Assembly: GCA_030606565.1 (NCBI GenBank)
Contig: JAUWGE010000006.1
Span: forward strand, 1 to 59,236
Direction: 5' to 3'
Source of the DNA: Candidatus Bipolaricaulota bacterium
GTDB taxonomy: Bacteria > Bipolaricaulota > Bipolaricaulia > UBA7950 > UBA9294
DNA length: 59,236 nt
Positions 31,094 to 40,487 of this stretch are shown in pieces; positions within the stretch are counted from its first letter, which is position 1, and each line of letters begins with the position of its first letter. A program made the position numbers and the translations under genes. The notes beneath the pieces are model-generated. The model was not told the origin of the DNA. It did not search any database and saw nothing but the letters and a program-made list of their open reading frames with translations.

Positions 31094-32324
31094 GCGGGTG
31101 GTGGTAACCGGACTTGGCCCTCTTACTCCAATCGGGACAGGAAAAGCGGCGTTTTGGGAAGCCCTGTGTGCCGGTCGAAGCGGGGTCCGGAGGGTAGACG
31201 ATCGAATTGACCTTTCCGGGATCGATGTTCGGATCGGTGCGCCGGTTGCCGATTTCGATCCACTCGAGCATATGGACCGACGGCGGGCGCGGCGCATCGA
31301 TCGGGCAGCCCAGTTTGCCTTGGTGGCGACGCGTCTAGCCCTCATCGACGCCGGGCTTGAACCCCGCGATCTTGAACCAGAGAGGGGGGGTGTCATAGTA
31401 GGGACAGGGATTGGCGGTCTTCAAACGATAGAGGAAACCTTCGCTACGCTCATTGAGAGCGGGCCGCGACGGGTGAGCCCGTTCTTTATCCCTCGGTTGA
31501 TGCCGAATGCAATTGCCGGTGAGATTGCCATTGAGTACGGCCTGCGCGGGCCGAACTTTGGTGTAGTCTCCGCCTGCGCCAGCGCGGCGCACGCCATTGG
31601 GATGGCGGGAGAGCTGATTCGATCGGGGTTACTCGACTGCGCAGTCGCCGGAGGCTCCGAAGCGGCCCTGGTGCGGATTGCCTATGCTGGATTTGCGCAA
31701 ATGGGAGCAATCTCCAAGCGGAACGATCAGCCTGAGCGCGCCTCACGACCGTTTGACCGCGAGCGAGACGGCTTCGTGATGGGAGAGGGGGCGGGGATTC
31801 TGATCCTGGAGGAGCGCGAGCACGCTTTGGCGAGAGGGGCGCGCATCAACGCCGAACTTGTCGGTTTCGGTATGAGCGACGACGCCGAACACATCACCGC
31901 ACCGGCTGAAGATGGAGCGGGAGCAGCCCAGGCAATCGCTGTTGCCCTCAAGCGGGCGGGTGTTTCTCCTCAAAAGATCGATTACCTAAACGCCCATGGG
32001 ACCTCTACTCCACTCAACGACAAGGCTGAGACCGAAGCGATCAAGGGCGTTTTTGGCGAGGCTGCCTATAACTTAAAGATCAGTTCCACAAAATCTCAGA
32101 TCGGTCACCTCCTTGGCGCCGCAGGTGGCGTGGAGGCGATTGCCACCATCCTTTCGATGGAACATGGCTTCATCCCTGCAACCCTGAACTACGAGTATCC
32201 CGATCCCGACTGTGATTTGGACTACACACCAAAATCGGTGAAGAGGACGATCGACACAGCGCTCTCTAACTCGTTTGGCTTTGGTGGCCAGAACGCCGCG
32301 CTGATTTTCCGCTCTGTCGATTAG
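31086..32324 (+). CDS. fabF: Beta-ketoacyl-ACP synthase II
   Basis: Elongating condensing enzyme of fatty acid synthesis. 412 residues with the Cys-His-His triad: VSACASAAHAIG near 160-171, NAHGTSTPLND near 301-311, and GHLLGAAGG near 340-348. It overlaps atpC by 8 bp. Together with acpS and plsC it shows a bacterial type II lipid pathway. Confidence 0.97.
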   Translation: MDRRVVVTGLGPLTPIGTGKAAFWEALCAGRSGVRRVDDRIDLSGIDVRIGAPVADFDPLEHMDRRRARRIDRAAQFALVATRLALIDAGLEPRDLEPERGGVIVGTGIGGLQTIEETFATLIESGPRRVSPFFIPRLMPNAIAGEIAIEYGLRGPNFGVVSACASAAHAIGMAGELIRSGLLDCAVAGGSEAALVRIAYAGFAQMGAISKRNDQPERASRPFDRERDGFVMGEGAGILILEEREHALARGARINAELVGFGMSDDAEHITAPAEDGAGAAQAIAVALKRAGVSPQKIDYLNAHGTSTPLNDKAETEAIKGVFGEAAYNLKISSTKSQIGHLLGAAGGVEAIATILSMEHGFIPATLNYEYPDPDCDLDYTPKSVKRTIDTALSNSFGFGGQNAALIFRSVD

Positions 32325-32758
32325 CTTAGTCTCCCAGATGCGTGCAGGAGAGGAGCGGAGGGAGGGGGAAGTCTGACCTCTCGCAAAGGCCTGTCTGCCG
32401 TACCGGCACAGGCAGGCGCCAAGTCGCGAAGAACAGCAGAAGCCAGGAACAATAGGGAAAGAGGGCGATACAAAGGACATCTACGCCCGTGTGAAGAAAC
32501 TGCTCAGACTGAAACTGATTGAGCTTCCTACCGATAGGCAGGAAGAAGCGTAGGAGAACGACATCCATGGTAATCCCGATGATCCTTACCTGGAGATACT
32601 AACATGGCCTCTGACATGGCGTATTCCCCTTCAGTGCTCGGACAAAGACCAAGAATGAAGGTGTGACCTCATGCCCCTCCACTCCACGTGCTCCACGTGA
32701 GCAGCGACGTTCGATCGAGTCTATTTTGCATCATCAAAGACTTGTGCAATAATGTGCT
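32325..32758. other. Repeat-rich spacer with gene debris
   Basis: No complete gene. Bases 32378-32465 resemble the terminal repeat (TCTCGCAAAGGC, then CGCGAAGAAC and GGAACAATAGG), interrupted by a hairpin-like insert CCTGTCTGCC-GTACC-GGCACAGGCAGG. From 32514 a 150-bp block repeats at 33904. Just before it, a frame reads DTKDIYARVKKLLRLKLIEL, resembling the end of a winged-helix antitoxin or regulator. It has no beginning. Confidence 0.6.
32514..32672 (+). repeat. Direct repeat, copy 1
   Basis: About 155 bp from CTGATTGAGCTTCCTACCGA to the segment with AGTGCTCGG and CCAAGAATGAAG. The second copy is at 33904-34064 with roughly 90% identity. In both, a frame ending LIELPTD..EEA stops at the same TAG, followed by a short frame MVIPMILTW. 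The repeat probably copies the end of one gene and what lay behind it. Confidence 0.75.
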
Positions 32759-32998
32759 ATGAGCCCGACGGTATTTCGGTACAAGAATTATAGGTTCTAC
32801 TTCTTCTCGCGCGAGGAGGAGAGGATGCATGTACATGTGTATTGCACAAACGGCGAGGCGAAGTTCTGGGTAGAACCCGAGGTTATCCTTGCGAAGAATC
32901 ATGGTCTGTCGGGCCCACAGATTACGGAACTGACTCGTGTAGCAAAGGAGCACCGTGATGAAATCGAAAACGCTTGGAAGAAGCACTTCCCGGGTTGA
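32759..32998 (+). CDS. DUF4160 domain protein
   Basis: A 79-residue protein matching DUF4160: MSPTVFRYKNYRFYFFSREE, then HVHVYCTNGEAKFWVEPE, ending KEHRDEIENAWKKHF. Such genes commonly pair with a DUF2442 gene, as here, and the pair is regarded as a putative toxin-antitoxin module without firm biochemistry. The start is at ATG 32759; the downstream gene overlaps its end by about 40 bp. Confidence 0.85.
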   Translation: MSPTVFRYKNYRFYFFSREEERMHVHVYCTNGEAKFWVEPEVILAKNHGLSGPQITELTRVAKEHRDEIENAWKKHFPG

Positions 32999-33218
32999 GG
33001 TTCTCAATATCGACGTTCATGGCCTTTGGCTGTACGCCCAAGGAAAGGAATATTTCCTACCTTACGACGAGTTCCCTTGGTTCAAAAACGCAACTGTTGC
33101 AGATATTCTGAACGTCGACCTCCAACACGGGTTTCACTTGCATTGGCCCACGCTCGATGTCGATCTCGATCTCCACTCCCTGGAGGACACGAGTGAAACG
33201 CCGCTTGTATATCAATAG
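32958..33218 (+). CDS. DUF2442 domain protein, partner of DUF4160
   Basis: An 86-residue protein of the DUF2442 family: VEVLNIDVHGLWLYAQGKEY, the strand FLPYDEFPWFKNATVADIL, and DLDLHSLEDT. It overlaps the DUF4160 gene by about 40 bp, which suggests coupling. The start is ATG 32958, with a GTG just before it. It has been proposed as the antitoxin-like half of the pair. The reading frame is intact. Confidence 0.85.
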   Translation: MKSKTLGRSTSRVEVLNIDVHGLWLYAQGKEYFLPYDEFPWFKNATVADILNVDLQHGFHLHWPTLDVDLDLHSLEDTSETPLVYQ

Positions 33219-33642
33219 GATCGAACAATGGGCTCAGCGTTGACCAGCTTCAGCACGCGCCTTCTCAGGCGCTCACCTCGCTGGCAGGTTATCCGCGCCG
33301 GTGGGGTAGTGGAACGACGGCAAGCAGGCCGAGTTCGCCGACCGGAAGACGTATTCCGCCACGCCGGTGGTGCATGCGTAAAGACTGGAACCGGCCTGAA
33401 CTTGCAGCCCGGTCGACGTGCTCTCAGGCGGGCATGGAGGGTGTTATGGCGATCCATGCATCTTAAAGAGGTAAAGAGGGAAGATCTCGCATTGTCCATG
33501 CCGCAGCCGTATCTGCCGGCCCCTGTCTGTTGAACGCAGATGGGCACGGGCAGAGTAGGCAAGAAATCAGCGAAAAAAAGAGGCACAAAGAAGGCAGGGA
33601 GACGTTAAGCAGTACCCCTAGCGATCTTGGCGTCTTGAGTGA
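33219..33642. other. Spacer without a recognisable gene
   Basis: Translations on both strands give low-complexity Arg/Gly/Pro-rich frames and resemble nothing I know. The segment lies between an intact DUF4160/DUF2442 pair and a truncated HepT. It may hold the unrecognisable remains of a nucleotidyltransferase antitoxin (MntA), which normally precedes hepT, but no motif supports that. Confidence 0.4.
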
Positions 33643-33900
33643 GTGCAACGAACGGGCGAGAGATTGGAGAAGCCACGCGACGCCTACGGCGCGATCGAGA
33701 TGTTGGGGAAGGTCGGTGTTCTTCCGCGTGAGCTGGCAGAGAGGCTCGCTCCGATCGCCGGCTTTCGCAACATCCTCGTGCATGAATACCTGGAGATCGA
33801 TTGGAACGAGGTATTGCGAAACCTGCAACGCCTGGGAGACCTGTACAACTTTATGGAACACATCAAGAAATGGCTGAAGAACAGAACCTGCGTAGACTGA
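33643..33900 (+). pseudogene. HepT-like HEPN ribonuclease toxin, 5'-truncated
   Basis: The frame encodes the C-terminal two thirds of a HepT/DUF86 protein: EKPRDAYGAIEMLGKVGVLP, LAPIAGFRNILVHEY, and WNEVLRNLQRLGDLYNFMEH. The HEPN RNase motif RX4H (RNILVH) is present. The N-terminal helices are missing and upstream frames do not match, so the gene is broken. Its antitoxin MntA is not seen. The end of the frame runs into repeat copy 2. Confidence 0.75.
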
Positions 33901-33903
33901 ACC

Positions 33904-34064
33904 TGATTGAGCTTCCTACCGATAACGAGGAAGAAGCGTAGGAGAACGACATCCATGGTAATCCCGATGATCCTCACCTGGGGATACTAACATGGCCGCT
34001 GAGAGGGCGTATTCACCTTCAGTGCTCGGGCAAACACCAAGAATGAAGATGTGGCTCCATGTTC
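33904..34064 (+). repeat. Direct repeat, copy 2
   Basis: Second copy of the block at 32514-32672, in the same orientation, starting at CTGATTGAGCTTCCTACCGA behind the HepT fragment. The two copies bracket the DUF4160/DUF2442 pair and the HepT remnant, so the 1.4 kb between them could be lost or gained by recombination. Confidence 0.75.
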
Positions 34065-34209
34065 CCGCAACTTAGTGTCATTTGTGTTGCGTAGCTCGTC
34101 AGGCACTACGACGCCAGATATCTTCTACCCAAGTTGGGCCAGTGTCTTCTGGTAGGTAAGCCTTCCTGTATGCAGCTGCTTCAAGTCTCTCTGAATAGGG
34201 CAAGCCAAT

Positions 34210-34238
34210 TTGTCGTGGAAAAATGAACATGCTATAAT
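34210..34238 (+). promoter_or_regulatory. Promoter for the exported-protein gene at 34301
   Basis: TTGTCG (34210-34215) and a perfect TATAAT (34233-34238) are spaced 17 bp. Transcription would start near 34245, giving a leader of about 55 nt before the ATG at 34301. No strong Shine-Dalgarno sequence is seen. Confidence 0.7.
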
Positions 34239-34300
34239 TCTGCTACTGTCTGTTCTTAAAGGATCCTGTTTCGAGAGTTGCGGGACATGAGAAACATGCT

Positions 34301-36031
34301 ATGAGAAAGATCAGGTATCGTGCGTTTCCGAAACTCATCTTAATTGTGCTATCAGTTATCGCAATCGGCACGCAACTGGCGGCTGGAGAGGCTCTTCTTC
34401 AGTCCCATGCTCTTCCTCCGGTCGATGAGAAGACGCCAACGATCATCATCGATGGTAAGTCATACACGGTTCACAAGGTCACGGACAGCTACTACGACTG
34501 GCTTGTTTCCGAAGGGCTCGTGTCCCCGTCTACTGCGCTTACGGAGGACTCAATCTTGATTGTTGACCCAGATACGAGTTCCCCCATCACAGATCTCCAG
34601 ACACTCGAACGGGCCCTCTTGGTGAGGTACGGTGGGCTCTGGCTGAAGACTAGGGACAGAAGCCAACTGCTGACGGATCAAGGAGGTATCCGCGCTACGC
34701 AACTCAAGCACGGTGCGACAGACTTGCTCGTAAGAATCGGTAAGCCTCTGGCTAGGTTCACCGTCAGCTTGGCGGTTACGCAAAACCCGCTGCGGGCAGC
34801 GGTCGAAGCTGCCGTAGGCACCATAGTGAAGGACTACATCTTGGAAGTCGTAGGCGGGGCTGGTCCCGAAGAGCTCTTCCGTGTGATCACAGGCAAGTGT
34901 ATGGAACACATGGTGACAGCCTTTGAGAAGGGATTGGCCGTACAACAGAGCCTCGCTTCGGGCGCGATCTGGCCAGATAATGACACACTGGAAACCGCGC
35001 AAGCGTTGGACGCATGGACACGGCAGAATGTTTTCAAGAACGTCTATGATATAGACTACCTGGCATGGGAAAGCGCAGTCTATGGGCTCACTGATACAAT
35101 CATTTGGGCAGTGGGAGACGCGGCCGCACGGGCCCCGTTGAGCTATGGGGCGAAGTTGGTTACCGAGATTGAGGAGTCGAAGTTTCACAAGAGGTTCGAG
35201 GCACTCGTGAGCGATATCATCTTTGAGTTCGCATCGCGAGGCATCGAAGTTCCTAATGCGCTGGAAGAGCTTGTGGAGGACATAGTGAATCTTGAAGCCT
35301 TCTTGGCTTTGGTTAAGAAGGAGAATATCATGATCCGAACGCTTCCCTTGATCACAGGACATTATCATGAGGACGTTATCAGTGCCGTTGAGGAGGCTGC
35401 CGGATCGATGCTCTACTCCCTGGAGGAAGTACTGTGGTGTTTAAAGGACACCGTGGACGATCGGAAGTATGAAGTGGCTAAGAATATCGCTTTGGCAGAA
35501 ACTGATAGTGGAGAAGAGGAAGCGCCATGCGCTGGCTTGTCAGCTTCAATCTTCCAAGAAGGCAGTCCTGTCAACATATCAAAGCACTTCGAGGGCACGT
35601 CCGAGCCAGTGGAAAGCGACAGCAACGGAATAAAAGGGACCGCACAAATCCCAATGAAAGTGAGAATCGGTGACACGACCATTTCTCTCTACGTCAGCGT
35701 TTCTTATGTCCTTTCGTTTCCTTCGAATGGGAAGACATCTCAGGTGGAGATAGAAATGAGAGCCTTGGATTCCATCATCGAAGGATGCCCAATTAGCCTG
35801 TATTTGCAGACTTCACAACAGGGAGAACTATTGACATCCAGGAAAAGCGGAGCCCAAAACATGGACTGCAGCGGCGAGGTCACTGGCTGGCTCCAAGTAG
35901 GCGACCAGAAGGCAGAAATAAAAGGCACAGCCGACCTCTTTGCCCAAGTGTGGAGCACCAGCTCAGATGCAGGAATGGTGTCGATGGATCTTCTGATGAG
36001 CAACGGCACAATTGGCGAGATCTCCCATTAG
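34301..36031 (+). CDS. Exported protein of unknown function
   Basis: A 576-residue protein with a signal peptide (basic MRKIRYRAFPK, hydrophobic LILIVLSVIAIGTQLA, cleavage near AAG). The mature part starts with a short domain (TIIIDGKSYTVHKVTDSYYD), continues mostly helical (about 130-400), and ends in a beta-rich region from about 420 with regular polar strands (KVRIGDTTISLYVSVSY). I recognise no family. The transglutaminase-like gene follows 141 bp downstream in the same direction, so they may act together outside the cell. Confidence 0.7.
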   Translation: MRKIRYRAFPKLILIVLSVIAIGTQLAAGEALLQSHALPPVDEKTPTIIIDGKSYTVHKVTDSYYDWLVSEGLVSPSTALTEDSILIVDPDTSSPITDLQTLERALLVRYGGLWLKTRDRSQLLTDQGGIRATQLKHGATDLLVRIGKPLARFTVSLAVTQNPLRAAVEAAVGTIVKDYILEVVGGAGPEELFRVITGKCMEHMVTAFEKGLAVQQSLASGAIWPDNDTLETAQALDAWTRQNVFKNVYDIDYLAWESAVYGLTDTIIWAVGDAAARAPLSYGAKLVTEIEESKFHKRFEALVSDIIFEFASRGIEVPNALEELVEDIVNLEAFLALVKKENIMIRTLPLITGHYHEDVISAVEEAAGSMLYSLEEVLWCLKDTVDDRKYEVAKNIALAETDSGEEEAPCAGLSASIFQEGSPVNISKHFEGTSEPVESDSNGIKGTAQIPMKVRIGDTTISLYVSVSYVLSFPSNGKTSQVEIEMRALDSIIEGCPISLYLQTSQQGELLTSRKSGAQNMDCSGEVTGWLQVGDQKAEIKGTADLFAQVWSTSSDAGMVSMDLLMSNGTIGEISH

Positions 36032-36172
36032 GAGGGACGCCGTTGGTAATGAGGGCTTGCCTAGAGCTCGTTGTATAGAGGCTGCGCAGATTTGGACAGG
36101 CTTTTGTTGGGCACGCTGTCGCGATACGGTGAACGGACAATGATGCAAGATCTGTGCAAGGGGTGATTCACA

Positions 36173-37648
36173 GTGCAGAACAAGCTGCTTGTGATTGTGT
36201 TGGTAGGTTTGGGATTTGCCGTCTTTTCCACCTTGGGAGCTTCGGCGGGAAGTACATCTCTCTTTAACGATACGGGGTCAACAGCCTATGGATTACGAGT
36301 TACCTTTGATCGGCCTGTGACAATAGTGCGAATAGGTGAGAGATTCACTGAATGGACTACAGAGGATGAAGGTAGCACTATCCTATTTCAAGATGGCGAA
36401 ATCCCTCCCTGGGGCGATTTCTACTTTTTCTGGGAGCCAGCTGAGGCTACCCTCATCTCCCAAGCATGGGTGCTTGTCCCACCAACCGAAAGCCAGGGAG
36501 AGCTAGATATACCACGCGAGGAACCTATCCTATCACCGACCGATCAAGATGGCGATACTCTTAGCGACGATCGGGAGAGCTCTATGGGTACAAATCCTCT
36601 GAAGTGGGACACAGATGGAGACACGCTCAGCGATTATGAGGAATTGATTAAGTATCGGACCAATCCTTTAGAAGCAGATTCAGATGGTGATAGAGTTCTT
36701 GACGGAGACTGGAATGAAAGAAGAGAGTATGTGTACACGATTGAAATGACGATAAAACTGAGAGAACCATTCGATATAGAGACTATGAATGATTTTTACC
36801 AAGATGCTCGGATCATCAGTGGCCCCGATGAAAACGGTTACACACTAGTCTCCGCAATAATCTATCCAGATACCACGGTCGACCTGGATTACTCTTCCTA
36901 CCCGCTTGCCGAGTTACCGCCCGAGTTACAGGAGTACACGAAGCCTGGTATTGCCACCAACTACGATCCCAACATGCAGGAAGCCGTTCTCGAAACCGTG
37001 GGAGGGGCACTGTCCGACTACGAAGCCGTTATGCGAATTCTCTCCTGGGTCCGGAGAGAGACAGATTTCTATAATAGGGAGATCTCGATCCCCGCGATCT
37101 ACTACACGTACGTGACAAACGGCGAGGTGCATACGAGGGGCTACAGTGCTAGTTGGTATTGGCACAGCTTACACGTTCCTGTTGACGAGATGTTACGTAC
37201 CCACTACTTTGCTAGGACAATGTTTGAAGAGAGATTACACGGGCATTGTGTGTCTATAGCAACGCTGAAGTGTGCAATGGTAAAGGCCGCGGGGATACCA
37301 TGTCGCTTTGGCCATGGTCTCTATCCCATCTACTATCACAGGGATCAACGTGTTTCTTTCGCTAACAACCTAGAGCATCGGGACTGGGATTGTTCTTTTT
37401 ACGAATACCCACTGGAGAGCGTAACTTGGATGGATCATGGTTTTCTGGAAGTGTGGCTAGGAGGTAGATGGATGCGCGTTGATCATACAGTACACACCTC
37501 CCAGCCATGGGGTGGATGCCTGCTACTCAAGATTTACTCTGTTTTCGACTGGAGCGAGGTTGATCTGACTAAGAGCTATCCCGTTGACTGGGTTCACAAC
37601 CGACCGTATTACACGCTGTCGATCAGTGATAGCGAACCCAAGCACTGA
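36173..37648 (+). CDS. Exported transglutaminase-like protein with calcium-binding repeats
   Basis: 491 residues starting at GTG with GGGGTGA upstream. A signal peptide (LLVIVLVGLGFAVFSTLGASA) is followed by two or three thrombospondin type 3-like Ca2+ repeats (DQDGDTLSDD, DTDGDTLSDYEE, DSDGDRVLDGD) at about 123-182, then a transglutaminase-like domain. The catalytic cysteine is probably C359 in GHCVSIATLK and the histidine H422 in MDHGFLEVWL, with the aspartate in MRVDHT. The order Cys-His-Asp fits the papain-like fold. It could be a protease or peptide crosslinker at the cell surface. Substrate unknown. Confidence 0.82.
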   Translation: MQNKLLVIVLVGLGFAVFSTLGASAGSTSLFNDTGSTAYGLRVTFDRPVTIVRIGERFTEWTTEDEGSTILFQDGEIPPWGDFYFFWEPAEATLISQAWVLVPPTESQGELDIPREEPILSPTDQDGDTLSDDRESSMGTNPLKWDTDGDTLSDYEELIKYRTNPLEADSDGDRVLDGDWNERREYVYTIEMTIKLREPFDIETMNDFYQDARIISGPDENGYTLVSAIIYPDTTVDLDYSSYPLAELPPELQEYTKPGIATNYDPNMQEAVLETVGGALSDYEAVMRILSWVRRETDFYNREISIPAIYYTYVTNGEVHTRGYSASWYWHSLHVPVDEMLRTHYFARTMFEERLHGHCVSIATLKCAMVKAAGIPCRFGHGLYPIYYHRDQRVSFANNLEHRDWDCSFYEYPLESVTWMDHGFLEVWLGGRWMRVDHTVHTSQPWGGCLLLKIYSVFDWSEVDLTKSYPVDWVHNRPYYTLSISDSEPKH

Positions 37649-37912
37649 TTATGATAGAACAAAAGGCTCAGCTCTTCATTCTTGGTCTTTCTCAGCCTCA
37701 GTGGCTCGTTTCGCGATAAGGCTCATGGTGGAACAGTACAGCCCCTTTTCGGTGGGACTTGCGGTGGAACCCCTGCCCCGCTTTGGTCGCCGATTTGTGC
37801 TAAGTTGGGAGAAGATAAGCGAACCATCCGAACCCTGAAAGGGATTGCGATCGCTTAAACGAACTCAATCAGTAGCCCTGGAGACTCTTTCATCCATGCC
37901 AGGGACTTCAGG
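37649..37912. other. Intergenic region between convergent genes
   Basis: No gene recognised. A short + frame (MVEQYSPFSVGLAVEPLPRF) opens near 37727 and stops after about 37 codons; it has no family match that I know. Confidence 0.4.
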
Positions 37913-39136
37913 CTAGAGTTCGGCAAACGGCAAGGCGATCGCTCCTTGTCCGAGGGGCAGGCGAACGTCGCCAGGGTGTACTATGTACCCCGGGACTACT
38001 TTCTTTCCCAAGTCTGCTTGCAAGATGGTGATTCCTTTCGCCATGGCTGGCCGCGGGGTGGCGGAGAGCTTGACTTCGATAGGGACAAGATGGCCGTTTA
38101 CCTCAATGAGGATATCTACTTCTGCTCCTGCAGCGGTGCGCCAGAAGTAAACCCGCGGTTTCTCCCCACGGTGAAGGTAGGTCTTGACGATCTCCGTCAG
38201 CACGGCCGTCTCGAAGATCGCGCCCCTCATCGGGCCGGAAGCAGCGTGCTGTGGATCCTTGAGGCCGGCAAGATGGCACAAGATGCCGACGTCCGTGAAG
38301 TAGAGCTTTGGGGTCTTTACCAAGCGCTTCCCCACGTTTGCGAAATATGGCCGCAAGATGATCACCTGATACGTCTCCTCAAGAACCGATAGCCACGCTT
38401 TTGCAGTGTTGACCGCCACTCCAATATCGCGGGAGACCTCGCTCAAGCTGAGTAGTCCGCCGCTCCTTACAGCGATTGCCCTCACGAAATTCTGAAATGT
38501 CGTGAGGTCGCCCACCTGTCGTAGCGACCGTACGTCCCGCTCCAGATATGTCTGGATGTAGCTTGCATACCAGAGCGAAGCATCCCTCTTGGGATCGGCG
38601 ATCAGTTCAGGATAACTTCCTCGTAGTAGCCTTTCCCAGAGGAGATCATATGTAAGTTGTCGGCGCGAAGGGCGTTTTTCATCTGACTCCCAAGGGAATG
38701 GAGCGTCTGGAACGCCAAGCGCCTCCCGTTGTGAGAGGGGCAACAACCGCAGGATCGCTGCGCGACCCGCGAGAGACTCCGTCACCTGTTGCATCAAAAG
38801 CAAGTTCTGTGACCCTGTAAGCAGGTATTGCCCGCGTTCCGTGCGATTGGCGTCAACGCGTTCTTTGATGTAGGGGAGGAGGTCCGGTGCGTATTGGACT
38901 TCGTCTAGAATAGCAGGAGGAGGATACATCGCGAGGAAGCCACGTGGATCCTCGCTTGCTGCCGCCCGGACATCTGGAGGCTCAAGGGAGACGTAAGCGT
39001 AACTCTCCGCAAATAGGTGCTGCAGCAACGTGGTCTTACCAGACTGACGTGGCCCCGTCAGAATGACGACAGGAAACTCTTCTGCGGCACGTTTCAGCAC
39101 CGACTCCAGCGTCCTAGTGATGTACTTTTGGATCAT
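37913..39136 (-). CDS. AAA ATPase with DUF4143 domain
   Basis: A 407-residue protein of the AAA/DUF4143 family, common in archaea and bacteria with mobile or defence-related regions. Walker A is TGPRQSGKTTLL near 27-38, Walker B AILDEVQYAPDLLPYI near 94-109, and sensor LLTGSQNLLLMQQV near 124-137. The C-terminal DUF4143 domain has a nuclease-like core (GAIFETAVLTEIVK, FWRTAAGAEVDILI, and PIEVKLSA), which carries the E-D-ExK pattern of PD-(D/E)XK folds. The substrate and role are unknown. Confidence 0.88.
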   Translation of the reverse strand: MIQKYITRTLESVLKRAAEEFPVVILTGPRQSGKTTLLQHLFAESYAYVSLEPPDVRAAASEDPRGFLAMYPPPAILDEVQYAPDLLPYIKERVDANRTERGQYLLTGSQNLLLMQQVTESLAGRAAILRLLPLSQREALGVPDAPFPWESDEKRPSRRQLTYDLLWERLLRGSYPELIADPKRDASLWYASYIQTYLERDVRSLRQVGDLTTFQNFVRAIAVRSGGLLSLSEVSRDIGVAVNTAKAWLSVLEETYQVIILRPYFANVGKRLVKTPKLYFTDVGILCHLAGLKDPQHAASGPMRGAIFETAVLTEIVKTYLHRGEKPRVYFWRTAAGAEVDILIEVNGHLVPIEVKLSATPRPAMAKGITILQADLGKKVVPGYIVHPGDVRLPLGQGAIALPFAEL

Positions 39137-39470
39137 CTGTCAGCCTCCTCATGTGTAATTATGCATTTGAAATGCAAAATTACAAGAAGACGCATGGATC
39201 TTGTTCTTTATGACTACTGGGTCCGTTACCTGAAGAAGCTGGACGCCCTCTCTCCTGCGATCAATGACTGGCGCGGGCCTTCCTGCACACGAGGAGTACA
39301 AGGAGGGCCTCCTTGAGGTCCACGACCGCAAGCGGAGCTTCTGGTCGAAGTACGGACTGTAATCCGGGCGGGAAGCGGAACTTTCCTGCCAGGCTGCAGA
39401 GGCGGTAGTGAGCGATTCCGGCATCTTGGGCTGGTGGCTGATCGCTGATAGCTGATAGCTTCTTTGGGAA
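39137..39470. other. Spacer with a 3' gene fragment and short repeats
   Basis: From 39291 to 39362 a + frame reads EEYKEGLLEVHDRKRSFW and ends in a stop, which looks like the last 20-odd codons of a larger gene now missing. I cannot name it. Further on, GCTGATCGCTGATAGCTGAT is a short degenerate tandem repeat (39431-39460). Nothing else is recognised. Confidence 0.45.
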
Positions 39471-40478
39471 TTAGAACTGCTCGATAAACCGTAAGTCGTT
39501 TATGAGGAAGGTGCGGATGTCATCAATCCCGTAGCGGAGCATCGCCATCCGTTCAATCCCAAACCCGAATGCGAACCCGGTCACCTTCTCCGGATCGTAC
39601 CCCACGTTCGTGAGGACGGCCGGGTCGATCATCCCTGCTCCCCCCAACTCCAGCCAGTCCGACGATCCACGGGAGCGCATGTGTACCTGCACCGAGGGCT
39701 CGGTGAACGGGAAGAAGTCACCCGACAGGCGCATCTCGTACCCCTCGCCGAAGAACTCGCGTACAAACAGCTCGATCACATACTTCAGGTTGGCAAGGGA
39801 GAGCCCCTCCTCCACCCACAACAGTTCAACCTGGTGGAAGACCGGGGAATGGGTGGCATCCTGCGTATCACGGCGGTAGCAGCGGCCGGGGCAGATAATC
39901 CGCACCGGAGGGTCGGTTTGTTCCATCACTCGGATCTGCACCGGAGAGGTGTGGGGGCGCAACAGGTGCGAGTCGTCGATATAGAACGAATCCCATTCCT
40001 CGCGAGCCGGATGGTCTGCCGGAATGTTAAGTGCCTCAAAGTTGTAGTACTCGCTTTCGATCTCTGGTCCAGTGGCGACGTCGAACCCCATGCGTAGGAA
40101 GATCGACTCGATCTCTTGTTGTACCTGGGTGAGAAGATGAAGGTGACCAAGGGAGTGGTAGACACCGGGCAAGGTAAGATCGACTTTCTCTTTGGTGATT
40201 CTCTCTTCCAAGGTCACGATCTGGAGCTTGTCCCGACACTTATCAAAGGCGGTGTTAGCGTGGTCCTTAAGAGTGTTCAGGAGTCTTCCTGCCTCAGCCC
40301 GCGCATCAGCGTCAAGCTCTCCGAGGGCCTTGAACAACCGCGCGATACGCCCTTTGCGGCCGAGGAATTCGATCCGGAACGTCTCTAGTGTCTGTTGATC
40401 GGTGAGGCCTAAGAGCCCCTCATCAAGGTCGCTCTCCACGAGGCTTATCTGCTTACGTAAATCGTCCAATTGAGCCAT
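39471..40478 (-). CDS. pheS: Phenylalanyl-tRNA synthetase alpha subunit
   Basis: The class II catalytic subunit of PheRS. 335 residues: an N-terminal coiled coil (1-85) that binds tRNA, motif 2 RVMEQTDPPVRIICPGRCYR near 182-201, and motif 3 GFAFGFGIERMAMLRYG near 304-320. pheT does not follow; downstream sequence is debris. Transcription starts so close to the ATG that the mRNA is probably leaderless. Confidence 0.96.
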   Translation of the reverse strand: MAQLDDLRKQISLVESDLDEGLLGLTDQQTLETFRIEFLGRKGRIARLFKALGELDADARAEAGRLLNTLKDHANTAFDKCRDKLQIVTLEERITKEKVDLTLPGVYHSLGHLHLLTQVQQEIESIFLRMGFDVATGPEIESEYYNFEALNIPADHPAREEWDSFYIDDSHLLRPHTSPVQIRVMEQTDPPVRIICPGRCYRRDTQDATHSPVFHQVELLWVEEGLSLANLKYVIELFVREFFGEGYEMRLSGDFFPFTEPSVQVHMRSRGSSDWLELGGAGMIDPAVLTNVGYDPEKVTGFAFGFGIERMAMLRYGIDDIRTFLINDLRFIEQF

Positions 40479-40487
40479 AGAAACGAG

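Noticed and set aside
33228-33533. A 101-codon frame after DUF2442
   Set aside because: Low-complexity Arg/Gly composition, no ribosome site, no family.
37913-39136. Transposase or IS-linked ATPase
   Set aside because: Walker motifs and the C-terminal domain fit the AAA/DUF4143 group. There is no partner transposase and there are no terminal repeats.
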